Source: Mycobacterium attenuatum (GTDB lineage Bacteria > Actinomycetota > Actinomycetes > Mycobacteriales > Mycobacteriaceae). Taken from it: DNA of 55,723 nucleotides. The stretch's first letter is position 1. Every line of letters starts with the position of its first letter. Position numbers and translations under genes: made by a program. The stretch lies in assembly GCF_900566085.1 (NCBI RefSeq), contig NZ_UPHT01000114.1, forward strand, positions 1 to 55,723, in the 5' to 3' direction. Of the stretch, positions 16,964 to 24,548 are shown one piece after another. The notes under the pieces were generated by a model that saw only the letters and a list, made by a program, of their open reading frames with translations, did not search any database and was not told the DNA's origin.

Positions 16964-17278
16964 ATGATTTTCAAGGGAGTGCGCGAAGGTAAGCCCTATC
17001 CCGATCACGGGTTGTCCTATCGGGACTGGTCGCAGATTCCGCCCCAGCAGATACGGCTCGACGAACTGGTCACCACCACCACGGTGCTCGCGTTGGACCG
17101 CTTGCTCTCGGAGGATTCCACGTTCTACGGCGACCTTTTCCCGCACGCCGTGAAGTGGCGCGGGGTGACGTACCTCGAGGACGGCTTGCACCGGGCGGTG
17201 CGGGCAGCGCTGCGTAACCGAACGGTGCTGCATGCGCGGGTGTTCGACATGGACATGCAGCCGGGTGGCCCGCGCTAA
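16964..17278 (+). CDS. Conserved mycobacterial protein, Rv2375-like
   Basis: A 104-residue conserved protein in the place of Rv2375. The sequence YPDHGLSYRDWSQIPP followed by LDELVTTTTVLALDRLLSED and an Arg-rich C-terminal half is well conserved in mycobacteria as I recall it. No known domain, membrane segment or signal is seen. I chose the ATG at 16964 (MIFKGVREG), matching the Mtb start; an upstream ATG at 16928 adds 12 residues without support. Function unknown. Confidence 0.8.
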   Translation: MIFKGVREGKPYPDHGLSYRDWSQIPPQQIRLDELVTTTTVLALDRLLSEDSTFYGDLFPHAVKWRGVTYLEDGLHRAVRAALRNRTVLHARVFDMDMQPGGPR

Positions 17279-17369
17279 GAGTTGACGGCCCGCCGCGGAT
17301 CGATTGGTCACATTTTCCTGTCGCCAGGTGTCGATGTAGCAAAAGCCACCGATCCATGAGGAGCACGCA

Positions 17370-18020
17370 ATGTCCCGGCTCAGCGGAATCTCCGACCATG
17401 ACGCCAGCCTGGGCGCCAGGATTGCCTTCTTTGTCACCAAGCGCAAGCTGGCGAAGCTGGCCGGACTGCAAACAGCCGCCATGTTGGAACCACTGCGGAT
17501 CTACGCCCACATTCCCACATTGCTCAGCGCCTACGGCGGCCTCGAGCGGGCGGAATCCAAACTAGACATGCTCAGCCCCCGGGTTCGGGTCCTGGCTGAA
17601 TTGACCGCAGCCACGACCGTGGGCTGTGCATACTGCATCGACCTGGGCTCGCAGATCGCCCGCCGTCTCGGACTCGGCGACCAGGAACTGCTGGCGCTGG
17701 CCGACTTCGAGCGGGCCGCCTGCTTCTCCGACGTCGACAAGTTGGTGCTGCGGTACGCCACGGCAATCAGCCGCACCCCGGTCGCGGTCAGCGACGAGCT
17801 GTTCGAGGCGTTACGCGCACAGTTCGACACGGCTCAACTCGTGGCGCTCACCCACGTCGTCACCCTGGGCAATCTGCGTGCCCGGTTCAATATCGCGCTG
17901 GGCATCGAGGCTTCAGGCTTCTCGGGCTTCTCGGGGTTCTCGGGCTCCTCGGGCTTCTCGGGCTTCTCGGGGTTCTCGGGCAACCGGGTGTGCGCGCTGC
18001 CTCACCCCACGGCACGATGA
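17370..18020 (+). CDS. Carboxymuconolactone decarboxylase/AhpD-like protein
   Basis: A 216-residue CMD/AhpD-fold protein. The redox CxxC motif is present as GCAYCIDLGSQIARRLG (about residues 85-101), so a peroxidase- or disulfide-type redox role is likely. Genes of this class are the classic partner of ECF41 sigma factors. Here the stop overlaps the sigma-factor start in ATGA, so the pair is coupled. The C-terminus is odd: residues about 182-204 are seven Gly-Phe/Ser-Ser triplets encoded by a 9-bp minisatellite, followed by a short non-conserved tail. The ATG at 17370 follows GAGGAGCACGCA. Confidence 0.85.
   Translation: MSRLSGISDHDASLGARIAFFVTKRKLAKLAGLQTAAMLEPLRIYAHIPTLLSAYGGLERAESKLDMLSPRVRVLAELTAATTVGCAYCIDLGSQIARRLGLGDQELLALADFERAACFSDVDKLVLRYATAISRTPVAVSDELFEALRAQFDTAQLVALTHVVTLGNLRARFNIALGIEASGFSGFSGFSGSSGFSGFSGFSGNRVCALPHPTAR
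17916..17978. repeat. 9-bp minisatellite, seven in-frame units
   Basis: Seven 9-bp units in register: GGCTTCTCG at 17916, 17925, 17952 and 17961, GGGTTCTCG at 17934 and 17970, and GGCTCCTCG at 17943. The order A-A-B-C-A-A-B suggests a duplication of a larger block. It is in frame with the CMD gene and ends 38 bases before the sigma-factor start. Confidence 0.9.
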
Positions 18021-18883
18021 CGGCCGACCCGGCGCTGACCGCGCGTTTTGAGGCGGCCCGGCCGCGGCTGGGTGCGCTGGCCTACCGGATGCTGGGCTCG
18101 GTCGACGACGCGCAGGACGCCGTGCAGGAGGCGTGGCTGCGACTCGACGCGGGCCCGGCCGGCGGTATCGCCAACCTCGACGCGTGGCTGACCACCGTGG
18201 TGGCCCGGATCTGTCTGAATGTGCTGCGCGACCGGCGCGCTCACGAGCTGGTCGAGCGGCTGCCGGATCCGATCGTGGACCCGTTCGGGGAATTCGACCC
18301 CGAGCACCGGGCAATGCTGGCCGACGCGGTGGGGCTGGCGTTGTTTTTCGTGTTGGACACGCTGCCCCCGCCGGAGCGGCTGGCCTTCGTGCTGCACGAC
18401 GTGTTCGCCGTCCCGTTCCAGCAGATCGCGTCGCTGGTCGAACGCTCGCCGGAGGCGACGCGCAAACTGGCCAGCCGCGCGCGGCGGCGCATCGAGCGTG
18501 CCGACGCCGTTCCCGACTGCGACATCGCGGCGCAGCGCCGGCTCGTCGACGCCTTCTTCGCGGCGGGACGCAGCGGTGACTTCGGCCGGCTGGTGTCGTT
18601 GCTCGACCCCGGCGTCGTGTTACGCGGCGACCTGGGACCCGGAGCCGTCCGTGCGGCGCGCGGAGCTTCGGCCGTGGCCGCACTGGCCCGCAGCTACGCG
18701 GCACCCGAACGCGAGGTGCGGCCCGCGACCGTCAACGGCGCGGCCGGCGCGGTCGTCTTCGTCGCCGGCTGCCCCGCCGCGGTCATGGGTTTCCTGGTGC
18801 GCAACGAAAGGATCGCCGCGATCGACGTGCTGGCCGATCCGCAGCGCATCGCCAAGCTCGATCTGGGCGCGCTGAACCGCTAG
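18017..18883 (+). CDS. ECF41-family sigma factor (SigJ-like)
   Basis: Extracytoplasmic-function sigma factor with a C-terminal SnoaL-like extension, the ECF41 layout. The 288 residues include sigma region 2 (about 10-75, YRMLGSVDDAQDAVQEAWLRL) and region 4 (about 110-165, LPPPERLAFVLHDVFAVPFQQIA with the helix-turn-helix). The C-terminal domain (about 175-288, RRLVDAFFAAGRSGDFGRLVSLL) is known in ECF41 factors to regulate activity in place of an anti-sigma factor. Its ATG overlaps the CMD stop (ATGA). The pair is inferred to respond to a redox or metabolite signal; the target promoters are unknown. It resembles Mtb SigJ in type but is not in the sigJ location. Confidence 0.87.
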   Translation: MTADPALTARFEAARPRLGALAYRMLGSVDDAQDAVQEAWLRLDAGPAGGIANLDAWLTTVVARICLNVLRDRRAHELVERLPDPIVDPFGEFDPEHRAMLADAVGLALFFVLDTLPPPERLAFVLHDVFAVPFQQIASLVERSPEATRKLASRARRRIERADAVPDCDIAAQRRLVDAFFAAGRSGDFGRLVSLLDPGVVLRGDLGPGAVRAARGASAVAALARSYAAPEREVRPATVNGAAGAVVFVAGCPAAVMGFLVRNERIAAIDVLADPQRIAKLDLGALNR

Positions 18884-18889
18884 GACGGG

Positions 18890-19387
18890 TCAGTGTCCCG
18901 CGGCCTGCAGCAGTTCCATGGCCGAGCTGCGCGACAGCATCCAGCTGCCCTGGTTGACGAACGTGACGTTCTGCGTGACCGGCGCGGTCAGCTTGGGGCC
19001 GGAGACGGCAACGTCGGCCGTGGCGGTGCCGGCGCCGGCCGACTGGATGTTGGACACGGTGAACGACAACGGCAGGTCCCCGTTCTTGGCGGCCTTCTTC
19101 AGCTCGTGGTCGGCCAGGCGTGCCTCGGTCCCGCCGATACCCCCTTCGACCAAGTCGCTCTTGTTCGCAAACGGGACACTGGGATCGGCAAGGCTGTTGA
19201 GCAGGGTGGTCAATTGAGCGGCGGTTGGCAGGTTTGCGGCCGGGGCGGGGTCCTGCGGCCAGGGCGTTCCGTAGACCACCGGCAGCACCTGGCTTACCGC
19301 CGAGCTCTCCGATGTCATGGACGTCACACCCGCGGCGGCAGCGCCGATTGCGGCGACCACTGCCGCAGCCGTAGCGATTGACTTCAT
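18890..19387 (-). CDS. cfp2: Secreted low-molecular-weight antigen Cfp2/MTB12-like
   Basis: Secreted protein orthologous in place and pattern to Rv2376c (CFP2, MTB12), a culture-filtrate T-cell antigen of unknown biochemical role. The N-terminus MKSIATAAAVVAAIGAAAAGVTS is a typical Sec signal peptide. The mature part keeps the conserved LTTLLNSLADPSVPFANKSDLVEGGIGGTEARLADHELKKAA segment and ends MELLQAAGH. I prefer ATG 19387 because the GAGGGGG ribosome site is about 9 bases upstream; ATG 19393 (two residues longer) is too close to it. It is convergent with the sigma gene, with only 6 bases between the stops. Confidence 0.9.
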   Translation of the reverse strand: MKSIATAAAVVAAIGAAAAGVTSMTSESSAVSQVLPVVYGTPWPQDPAPAANLPTAAQLTTLLNSLADPSVPFANKSDLVEGGIGGTEARLADHELKKAAKNGDLPLSFTVSNIQSAGAGTATADVAVSGPKLTAPVTQNVTFVNQGSWMLSRSSAMELLQAAGH

Positions 19388-19418
19388 GGTCATGTTCCCC
19401 CTCGACTTGCCTGTTTGA

Positions 19419-19460
19419 TGGCACTTGTCTGGTAGCACTTGTCTGAAAGCAAGTGTGCCA
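19419..19460. repeat. Direct and inverted repeats upstream of cfp2
   Basis: GCACTTGTCTG occurs at 19421-19431 and 19435-19445, and an inverted half (AAGTGTGCCA) lies at 19451-19460. This forms a partial palindrome with TGGCACTT at 19419-19426. It lies 32-73 bases upstream of the cfp2 start, where a promoter or operator would be expected. Confidence 0.5.
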
Positions 19461-19485
19461 GGTGCCAATGCCGTTTGGTTTTACG

Positions 19486-19534
19486 CCAGGTTGTACCCAG
19501 CCAGGTTGTACCCAGATTGTACCCAGGTTGTACC
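19486..19534. repeat. Four phased 12-bp repeats in the cfp2/sagB-like divergent region
   Basis: The motif CCAGGTTGTACC is found at 19486, 19501 and 19523, with CCAGATTGTACC at 19512. Start-to-start spacing is 15, 11 and 11 bases, about one helical turn for the last three. The core GGTTGTACC has inverted ends (GGT/ACC). The array sits in the 290-base intergenic region between divergent cfp2 and the SagB-like gene, so it could be a multi-site operator for either. Confidence 0.6.
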
Positions 19535-19677
19535 AGGTGTCCGCGCCCCATGAGATAGACCGACCGACCGGATTCGGTTGCGCGTCAGGATGCGTCGTTG
19601 TTGAATGGCGCACCGCTGCCTTACGCTGATGGGCTTGGCGCGGCGAATTGCACTGGTGGAATGGAAGGGGAGGCGGC

Positions 19678-21054
19678 TTGCGCGCGCTCGGCTATCCCGA
19701 CCACACAACATTTGCATTCCGTTCCGGCGTCACCTGCTTGACCACGCCTGCTGGAGCTGTGCTGCTGAATCCACCGCTCAGCGAGAAGCTGACGCGATTA
19801 TCCGCGGCTCAACTACAGGCATTGAAATCCCTCAACGGAGGGCCGGCATCGATTTCGAAGATCGCCACGGCAGCAGACGAATCCGGTGTGGGCGCTCTGA
19901 TCGATCGGCTCATGGCGAACGGCTGGCTGGCGATTACGGTGCGCGACAACGGAAACGACCTCTACTCCATCCTGCCGGTCGGACGACCACCGGGCCGGCC
20001 GGAACCGCCGCCGACGGGGCCCCTTACGCTGTCGAAGTTCGCTGTACTGCACCGGGACGCAGACGGTTTCGTCCTCGAGCATCCGCTGGCGTGGTGTGAC
20101 GTGCGCATCCATGATGCCCGGCTGCTCACCCTGCTCGATGCGCCTCGAGCAGACGGCCACAACTCGGTGACCGCGGTCGCGTCGCAGTTCGTGAAGGACC
20201 TACGCTGGTGCGGGATGCTCGCCACGGCTGGCGACGAGGACGGCCGATTCGAGACCCGTAGTTGGAGCGCACCGGATCTGTGGTTTCACCGACGCAGCAC
20301 TCTTGGTGAGCGCACCGTCACCTGGGACCATTTCGGGCCGACCAAGTGGGCAAGAGGTCGATTCCCCCAGCCGCCCGCGCGCAGGGCGGACTATCCGGGC
20401 CGGCCGATCCCTCTTCTCGTTCCCGATTTGACGGCTACCCGGACACAGGATCCCTCCCTGACCGCCGTCCTCGAACACCGGATTTCGACACGGACATTCG
20501 ACGACACCGACCCGGCCACCATCGAACAGCTCGGCGAGTTGCTGTATCGCACCGCCCGGACGCGACGCATGCTGCCCGTCGACGAGGGCGAAGAATTGCT
20601 GTCGCGGCCATACCCTTCCGGTGGAGGCCTCTATGAACTCGAGCTCTACCCGGTGGTGCGACATGTCGTCGGACTCGAGCCCGGGATGTATCACTACGAC
20701 TCCTTCGACCATGTGCTGCGCCCGGTGGCGCCCGCGGATTCAAAGGCCGTGTCCCAACTGATGAAACCGGCTGCGGCGACACTGCGCCAAGGTGCCGAGC
20801 CGCAGGTGCTCGTCGTTATCGCCGCCCGTCCCGGCCGCATCATGTGGACCTACGAACAAGTCGCCTACGCGGCGATCCTCAAGGATGTTGGCGTCCTCAT
20901 GCAGACGATCTATCTGGTCGCGACAGCGATGGGCTTAGGTGCCTGCGCGCAAGGCTTCGGCGACACCGCCGCTTTCGTCGCGGCCACCGGAGTCGACGAG
21001 CTCCAAGAGTGCAACGTGGGCAGTATCATCATCGGCTCGCCTGCCCGAAGCTAG
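19678..21054 (+). CDS. SagB/McbC-type FMN-dependent dehydrogenase (azoline oxidase-like)
   Basis: Nitroreductase-superfamily flavoprotein of the SagB/ThcOx/McbC class, which in other pathways oxidises thiazolines or oxazolines to thiazoles or oxazoles. The 458 residues include an N-terminal non-catalytic part (about 1-230, two small domains). The nitroreductase domain (about 250-458) shows LEHRISTRTF, RPYPSGGGLYELELYP, YHYD, and the long helix YEQVAYAAILKDVGVLMQTIYL...GLGACAQGF. TTG 19678 is preferred because AAGGGGAGG lies just upstream; TTG 19648 would add 10 residues. It is convergent with mbtB and both stops share one CTAG (21051-21054). I recall no counterpart in the Mtb mycobactin locus. 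A role in aromatising the ring made by the MbtB cyclisation domain is inferred from neighbourhood. Confidence 0.8.
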   Translation: MRALGYPDHTTFAFRSGVTCLTTPAGAVLLNPPLSEKLTRLSAAQLQALKSLNGGPASISKIATAADESGVGALIDRLMANGWLAITVRDNGNDLYSILPVGRPPGRPEPPPTGPLTLSKFAVLHRDADGFVLEHPLAWCDVRIHDARLLTLLDAPRADGHNSVTAVASQFVKDLRWCGMLATAGDEDGRFETRSWSAPDLWFHRRSTLGERTVTWDHFGPTKWARGRFPQPPARRADYPGRPIPLLVPDLTATRTQDPSLTAVLEHRISTRTFDDTDPATIEQLGELLYRTARTRRMLPVDEGEELLSRPYPSGGGLYELELYPVVRHVVGLEPGMYHYDSFDHVLRPVAPADSKAVSQLMKPAAATLRQGAEPQVLVVIAARPGRIMWTYEQVAYAAILKDVGVLMQTIYLVATAMGLGACAQGFGDTAAFVAATGVDELQECNVGSIIIGSPARS

Positions 21055-24000
21055 CCCTCGGCGAGGACCTCCGTGTCAGTCAACGCGGCGACCTCGAGGT
21101 AGTGGCGGGCGATGATCGGCAGTCGTTCCGGTGTGCCACGCTGAGCCTCCCGGGCACCGAGCCGTTCGGCGAATCCGGCCACCGTTCGGCTGGCGAACAG
21201 GTCCGAGACCACGGCATGATCGATGTCCAACCAGTCGCGTACCCGCGCGACGACCGTGGTGGCCAACACCGAATCGCCGCCCAGGGCCAAGAAATCATCC
21301 TGCACGCCAACTGAATCCACGCCCAACACGTCGGCGACAATGCCAGCGAGCGCGGCCTCCACATCGTTGCGTGCAGTACCGTTCTCATGATCTGTGGCAC
21401 GTGGCTCCAGAAGCGCGGCCACGGCGCGGCGGTCCAGCTTGCCGTTCGCGGTCAGCGGAATCTGCTCGAAGAATACGGTTCGGCGGGGAATCATGTAGTC
21501 GGGCAGTAGATTTGCGACTGCCACCGTGACATCGCCGACCGCGTCCGGATCGCCCGCGATAGCGGCGACCAGCTTGGGCGCGGTGGTACCGACGACAGCC
21601 GCGACGGCATGTCGCACGCCGCGCACCGTACGAAGCGCACTCTCCACCTCGCCAAGCTCGACCCGATACCCACGAATCTGCACTTGGTTGTCTGCCCTGC
21701 CCAGGAACTCAATGGTGCCGTCGGGCCAATACCTGGCGATGTCACCCGTCTTGTACCAGCGAATACCATCATGCTCGACGAAGCGATCTGCGGTCCGTTG
21801 CACGTCATTGCGGTAGCCCGCAGCGACATTTGCGCCGCCGACCCACAATTCACCGGCAACCCAGTCGGGGCAGTCGCGACCCGACGGCGCAACGATTCGG
21901 CACCGCACATTGCGTAGTGGGATGCCGAACGGCACCGTCGCCCAGTGCGCCGGTGGTTCGCCTACCACTTCACACATCGTGTGGTGGATCGAAGTCTCGG
22001 TCGCGCCGCCGAGGCCAGCGAACCGGCATCCCGGAATCTGCCTGGCCACGCGGCGGGGCAGATCAGCGCCCACCCAGTCACCACCGACAATGATTGCGCG
22101 CATCGAATCACCCAGCCGATCCCCACCTTGCTCCAGAATCATGTCGAGCAGGCTAGGCACACAGTTGAGAATCGAAACTCTATGGCACCGAAGCAATTCC
22201 ACCCAAGTGTGCGCCGCGTACGGTTGCCCGGCATCGACGACCACCAGTGCCCCACCCACCGAGAACATACCGAAGATGTCGTAGACCGAGAGATCGAACT
22301 CGATGGCGGACAACGCAAGCGCTCGATCGTTGCTGCCGACCCCGAACCACTCGTTCACGGTGTCGATCGTGTTCATCGCCGCGCTGTGCGGCACCTCAAC
22401 ACCTTTGGGCAGTCCGGTAGAACCCGACGTGAACAGTACGTAGGCGATCTCGCCGGTATCGGGGAAAGCCGGCTTGACGAGCGGCTCCGGAAAATTGCGT
22501 GCCGCATCGATAGATAAACAGGGAATCGCTGCACCGACATCCTCACCCTCGACCGTCAGCGCCGCAACGACATCACCGGTCTGCAGGAGCTTGGCACGCC
22601 GCGCAGCCGGCTGGTCGAATCCGATCGGCACGTAGGTGGCCCCGACGGCGAGTACACCGAGCACGGCCAGGACTTGATCGCGACCTCTCGGTAACTGGAC
22701 GGCCACCGCATAGCCGGGTCGTACGTCAAGGGCGTGCAGCGCCCCAGCGACGGCAAGGCAGTGTTTCTCGAGTTCTCGGTAACTCCAGGTGCCCACTTCG
22801 TCGGCCACGCCCCAGATCACGGCCGGCGCATCCGGCGTCGCCGCCGCATGCTCGAAAAACCCTTGATGCAGACACCTACCGCTGACCGGACCATCGGTCA
22901 CGTTCATCGCCCCGCGCAACTTTGCTTGCGCAGTGGGCAACCGGACCGCGGCCTCAGCGTCCCAGCCGGGATCGCCTGCAGCAAGCCGTTCGACCACTTC
23001 GGTGAAGTTGGCGAACATGGTGGCGACCAGGCCGGGCGGGAAGGCAGACTCGCGTACATCCCAATTGAGCAGCAACCCGCCGCGTACCTCGGTGACTTGG
23101 GCGTCCAGCAACACCTGAGGCCCCTGCGAAATGATCCACACCGGCTCGCCGAAGGTCTCGACGACCCTATCGGTAAACAGCTCGCCGAGATCGAGTGCAC
23201 TGGTGAAGACCACCGGCGCCAGCACCTGCTTACCCCGGTATCTGCCCAGATCTCGTAACACCTCAAGCCCAGAATAGGCTGCGTGCGAACCGCTTTCGTA
23301 CATGCTGCGTTGAATCGCGCAGGCCCGCTGGGCGATCGACATGTTTTCGGTGACGTCGACCTCTAGCAGGACCGAGGAAGTGAAGTCTCCGACCACACGG
23401 TCGATGTCCGGGTGCACCGGTTCGCGCTGAAACAGCGGAACGTTCAGCATAAATCTACTCTGCGCAGACCAACCGCCGATGGTATCGGCGAAGACCGCCG
23501 CCAACGCCATCGCCGGGGTGATCCCGCGCGCATGGGCGGCGGCTATCAGTCGCTGCTTTGCTTCCGGGGCCAGCCAGTGGTCGTAACGGATGGTGCGCTG
23601 CGAATCGGTGCGGTTGCCGATCGGGTTGGTCGGCAGTTCCGGCGCGCCAGGCATCTCGGGCAACCGCTGCTGCCACCAGTGTCGATCTCGCTCTCGCGCG
23701 GCACGGTCCTCGTGGCGTTCGGTGCGATAACGCCGGTAGCTGTAACTCAGGTCCGGAATCGTTGATCCACAGTACAATTCGGCCAAATCCGATACCACAA
23801 CCCGATAGCTCATCGCGTCACAGGCCAGCATGTCGACGTCCAGGTGCAGCCGGGTCCGGTCCTGGTCGTACTGGGTCAGCGTGATATCGATGACCTGACC
23901 GTCTTCAATCTCAAGGTGCTGGTGAGTCTTACGGTGGCGCAGTTCGGCCAGTGTTGGTTCGAGCGTATCGGAGCTGTGCCCCCGCAGATCTACAACGCCG

Positions 24001-24548
24001 AACACCGGCCCGCCCGGTCTGAGCATCGTTTGCTGAGTCCCGTCGGGGAGGAATCTGGTGCGAAGCATTGGATGTCTCGCGACGAGGTCGGACACCGCCC
24101 TTTCCAGGCGTCCGGGGTCTATTCCCGCACCGTCGAATTCGACATAAAGATGGGCCGCGACACCGCCCAGCTCCTGCTTATCGGAACGGCCGACCCAGTA
24201 CGCGTGTTGCATGGGGGCCAAGGGGAATGGAGCTTCCTGGGCTGGCGGCTCGGGAAGCTGAGCTGCGAGTGGCTCTGCTGTTGTTCTCATCTCATCCGCG
24301 GTCAGCAGAGCGTGCCACGAATCGATCGTGGGGCTGGCGGCAAGTTGGGCGAAAGTTACGTCGGCACCACGTTGACGCCATCTGCCGGCCAGCGCCATCA
24401 TGCGGATCGAGTTCAGGCCCAGCTGAATGAGATTGTCGTGGTCGGCCACTTCTGCGGCCGCACATCCGAGCTGGGCAGCAACCGTCGCCCTGATGGCCTC
24501 CCTGCTGATCGGGTCTACCTCGCCGCCCATCCCCCGCACCGGCTTCAC
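21051..24548 (-). CDS. mbtB: Mycobactin NRPS MbtB-like (ArCP-Cy-A-PCP), lacking thioesterase
   Basis: NRPS that joins salicylate to Ser/Thr (or Cys) and cyclises the product. The domains in 1165 residues are as follows. An aryl carrier has the phosphopantetheine Ser47 in LGLNSIRM. A heterocyclisation domain (about 90-540) has DMLACD, the DxxxxD motif that replaces HHxxxDG. The adenylation domain (about 560-1020) has YVLFTSGSTGLPKG and a C-terminal NGKLD. A peptidyl carrier has FLALGGDSVLA. The protein ends in HYLEVAALTDTEVLAEG, exactly where Mtb MbtB continues into its thioesterase; here that domain is the separate gene at 35086. Manual alignment to GrsA gives pocket residues near D-L-Y-N-I-G-L-I-H-K. 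The GTG start at 24548 overlaps the mbtF stop (GTGA). Last gene of the mbtE-F-B operon. Confidence 0.9.
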   Translation of the reverse strand: MKPVRGMGGEVDPISREAIRATVAAQLGCAAAEVADHDNLIQLGLNSIRMMALAGRWRQRGADVTFAQLAASPTIDSWHALLTADEMRTTAEPLAAQLPEPPAQEAPFPLAPMQHAYWVGRSDKQELGGVAAHLYVEFDGAGIDPGRLERAVSDLVARHPMLRTRFLPDGTQQTMLRPGGPVFGVVDLRGHSSDTLEPTLAELRHRKTHQHLEIEDGQVIDITLTQYDQDRTRLHLDVDMLACDAMSYRVVVSDLAELYCGSTIPDLSYSYRRYRTERHEDRAARERDRHWWQQRLPEMPGAPELPTNPIGNRTDSQRTIRYDHWLAPEAKQRLIAAAHARGITPAMALAAVFADTIGGWSAQSRFMLNVPLFQREPVHPDIDRVVGDFTSSVLLEVDVTENMSIAQRACAIQRSMYESGSHAAYSGLEVLRDLGRYRGKQVLAPVVFTSALDLGELFTDRVVETFGEPVWIISQGPQVLLDAQVTEVRGGLLLNWDVRESAFPPGLVATMFANFTEVVERLAAGDPGWDAEAAVRLPTAQAKLRGAMNVTDGPVSGRCLHQGFFEHAAATPDAPAVIWGVADEVGTWSYRELEKHCLAVAGALHALDVRPGYAVAVQLPRGRDQVLAVLGVLAVGATYVPIGFDQPAARRAKLLQTGDVVAALTVEGEDVGAAIPCLSIDAARNFPEPLVKPAFPDTGEIAYVLFTSGSTGLPKGVEVPHSAAMNTIDTVNEWFGVGSNDRALALSAIEFDLSVYDIFGMFSVGGALVVVDAGQPYAAHTWVELLRCHRVSILNCVPSLLDMILEQGGDRLGDSMRAIIVGGDWVGADLPRRVARQIPGCRFAGLGGATETSIHHTMCEVVGEPPAHWATVPFGIPLRNVRCRIVAPSGRDCPDWVAGELWVGGANVAAGYRNDVQRTADRFVEHDGIRWYKTGDIARYWPDGTIEFLGRADNQVQIRGYRVELGEVESALRTVRGVRHAVAAVVGTTAPKLVAAIAGDPDAVGDVTVAVANLLPDYMIPRRTVFFEQIPLTANGKLDRRAVAALLEPRATDHENGTARNDVEAALAGIVADVLGVDSVGVQDDFLALGGDSVLATTVVARVRDWLDIDHAVVSDLFASRTVAGFAERLGAREAQRGTPERLPIIARHYLEVAALTDTEVLAEG

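Noticed and set aside
19486..19534. Short CRISPR array
   Set aside because: Units are 12 bases with 0-3 base gaps and no spacers; this is a tandem or operator-like repeat.
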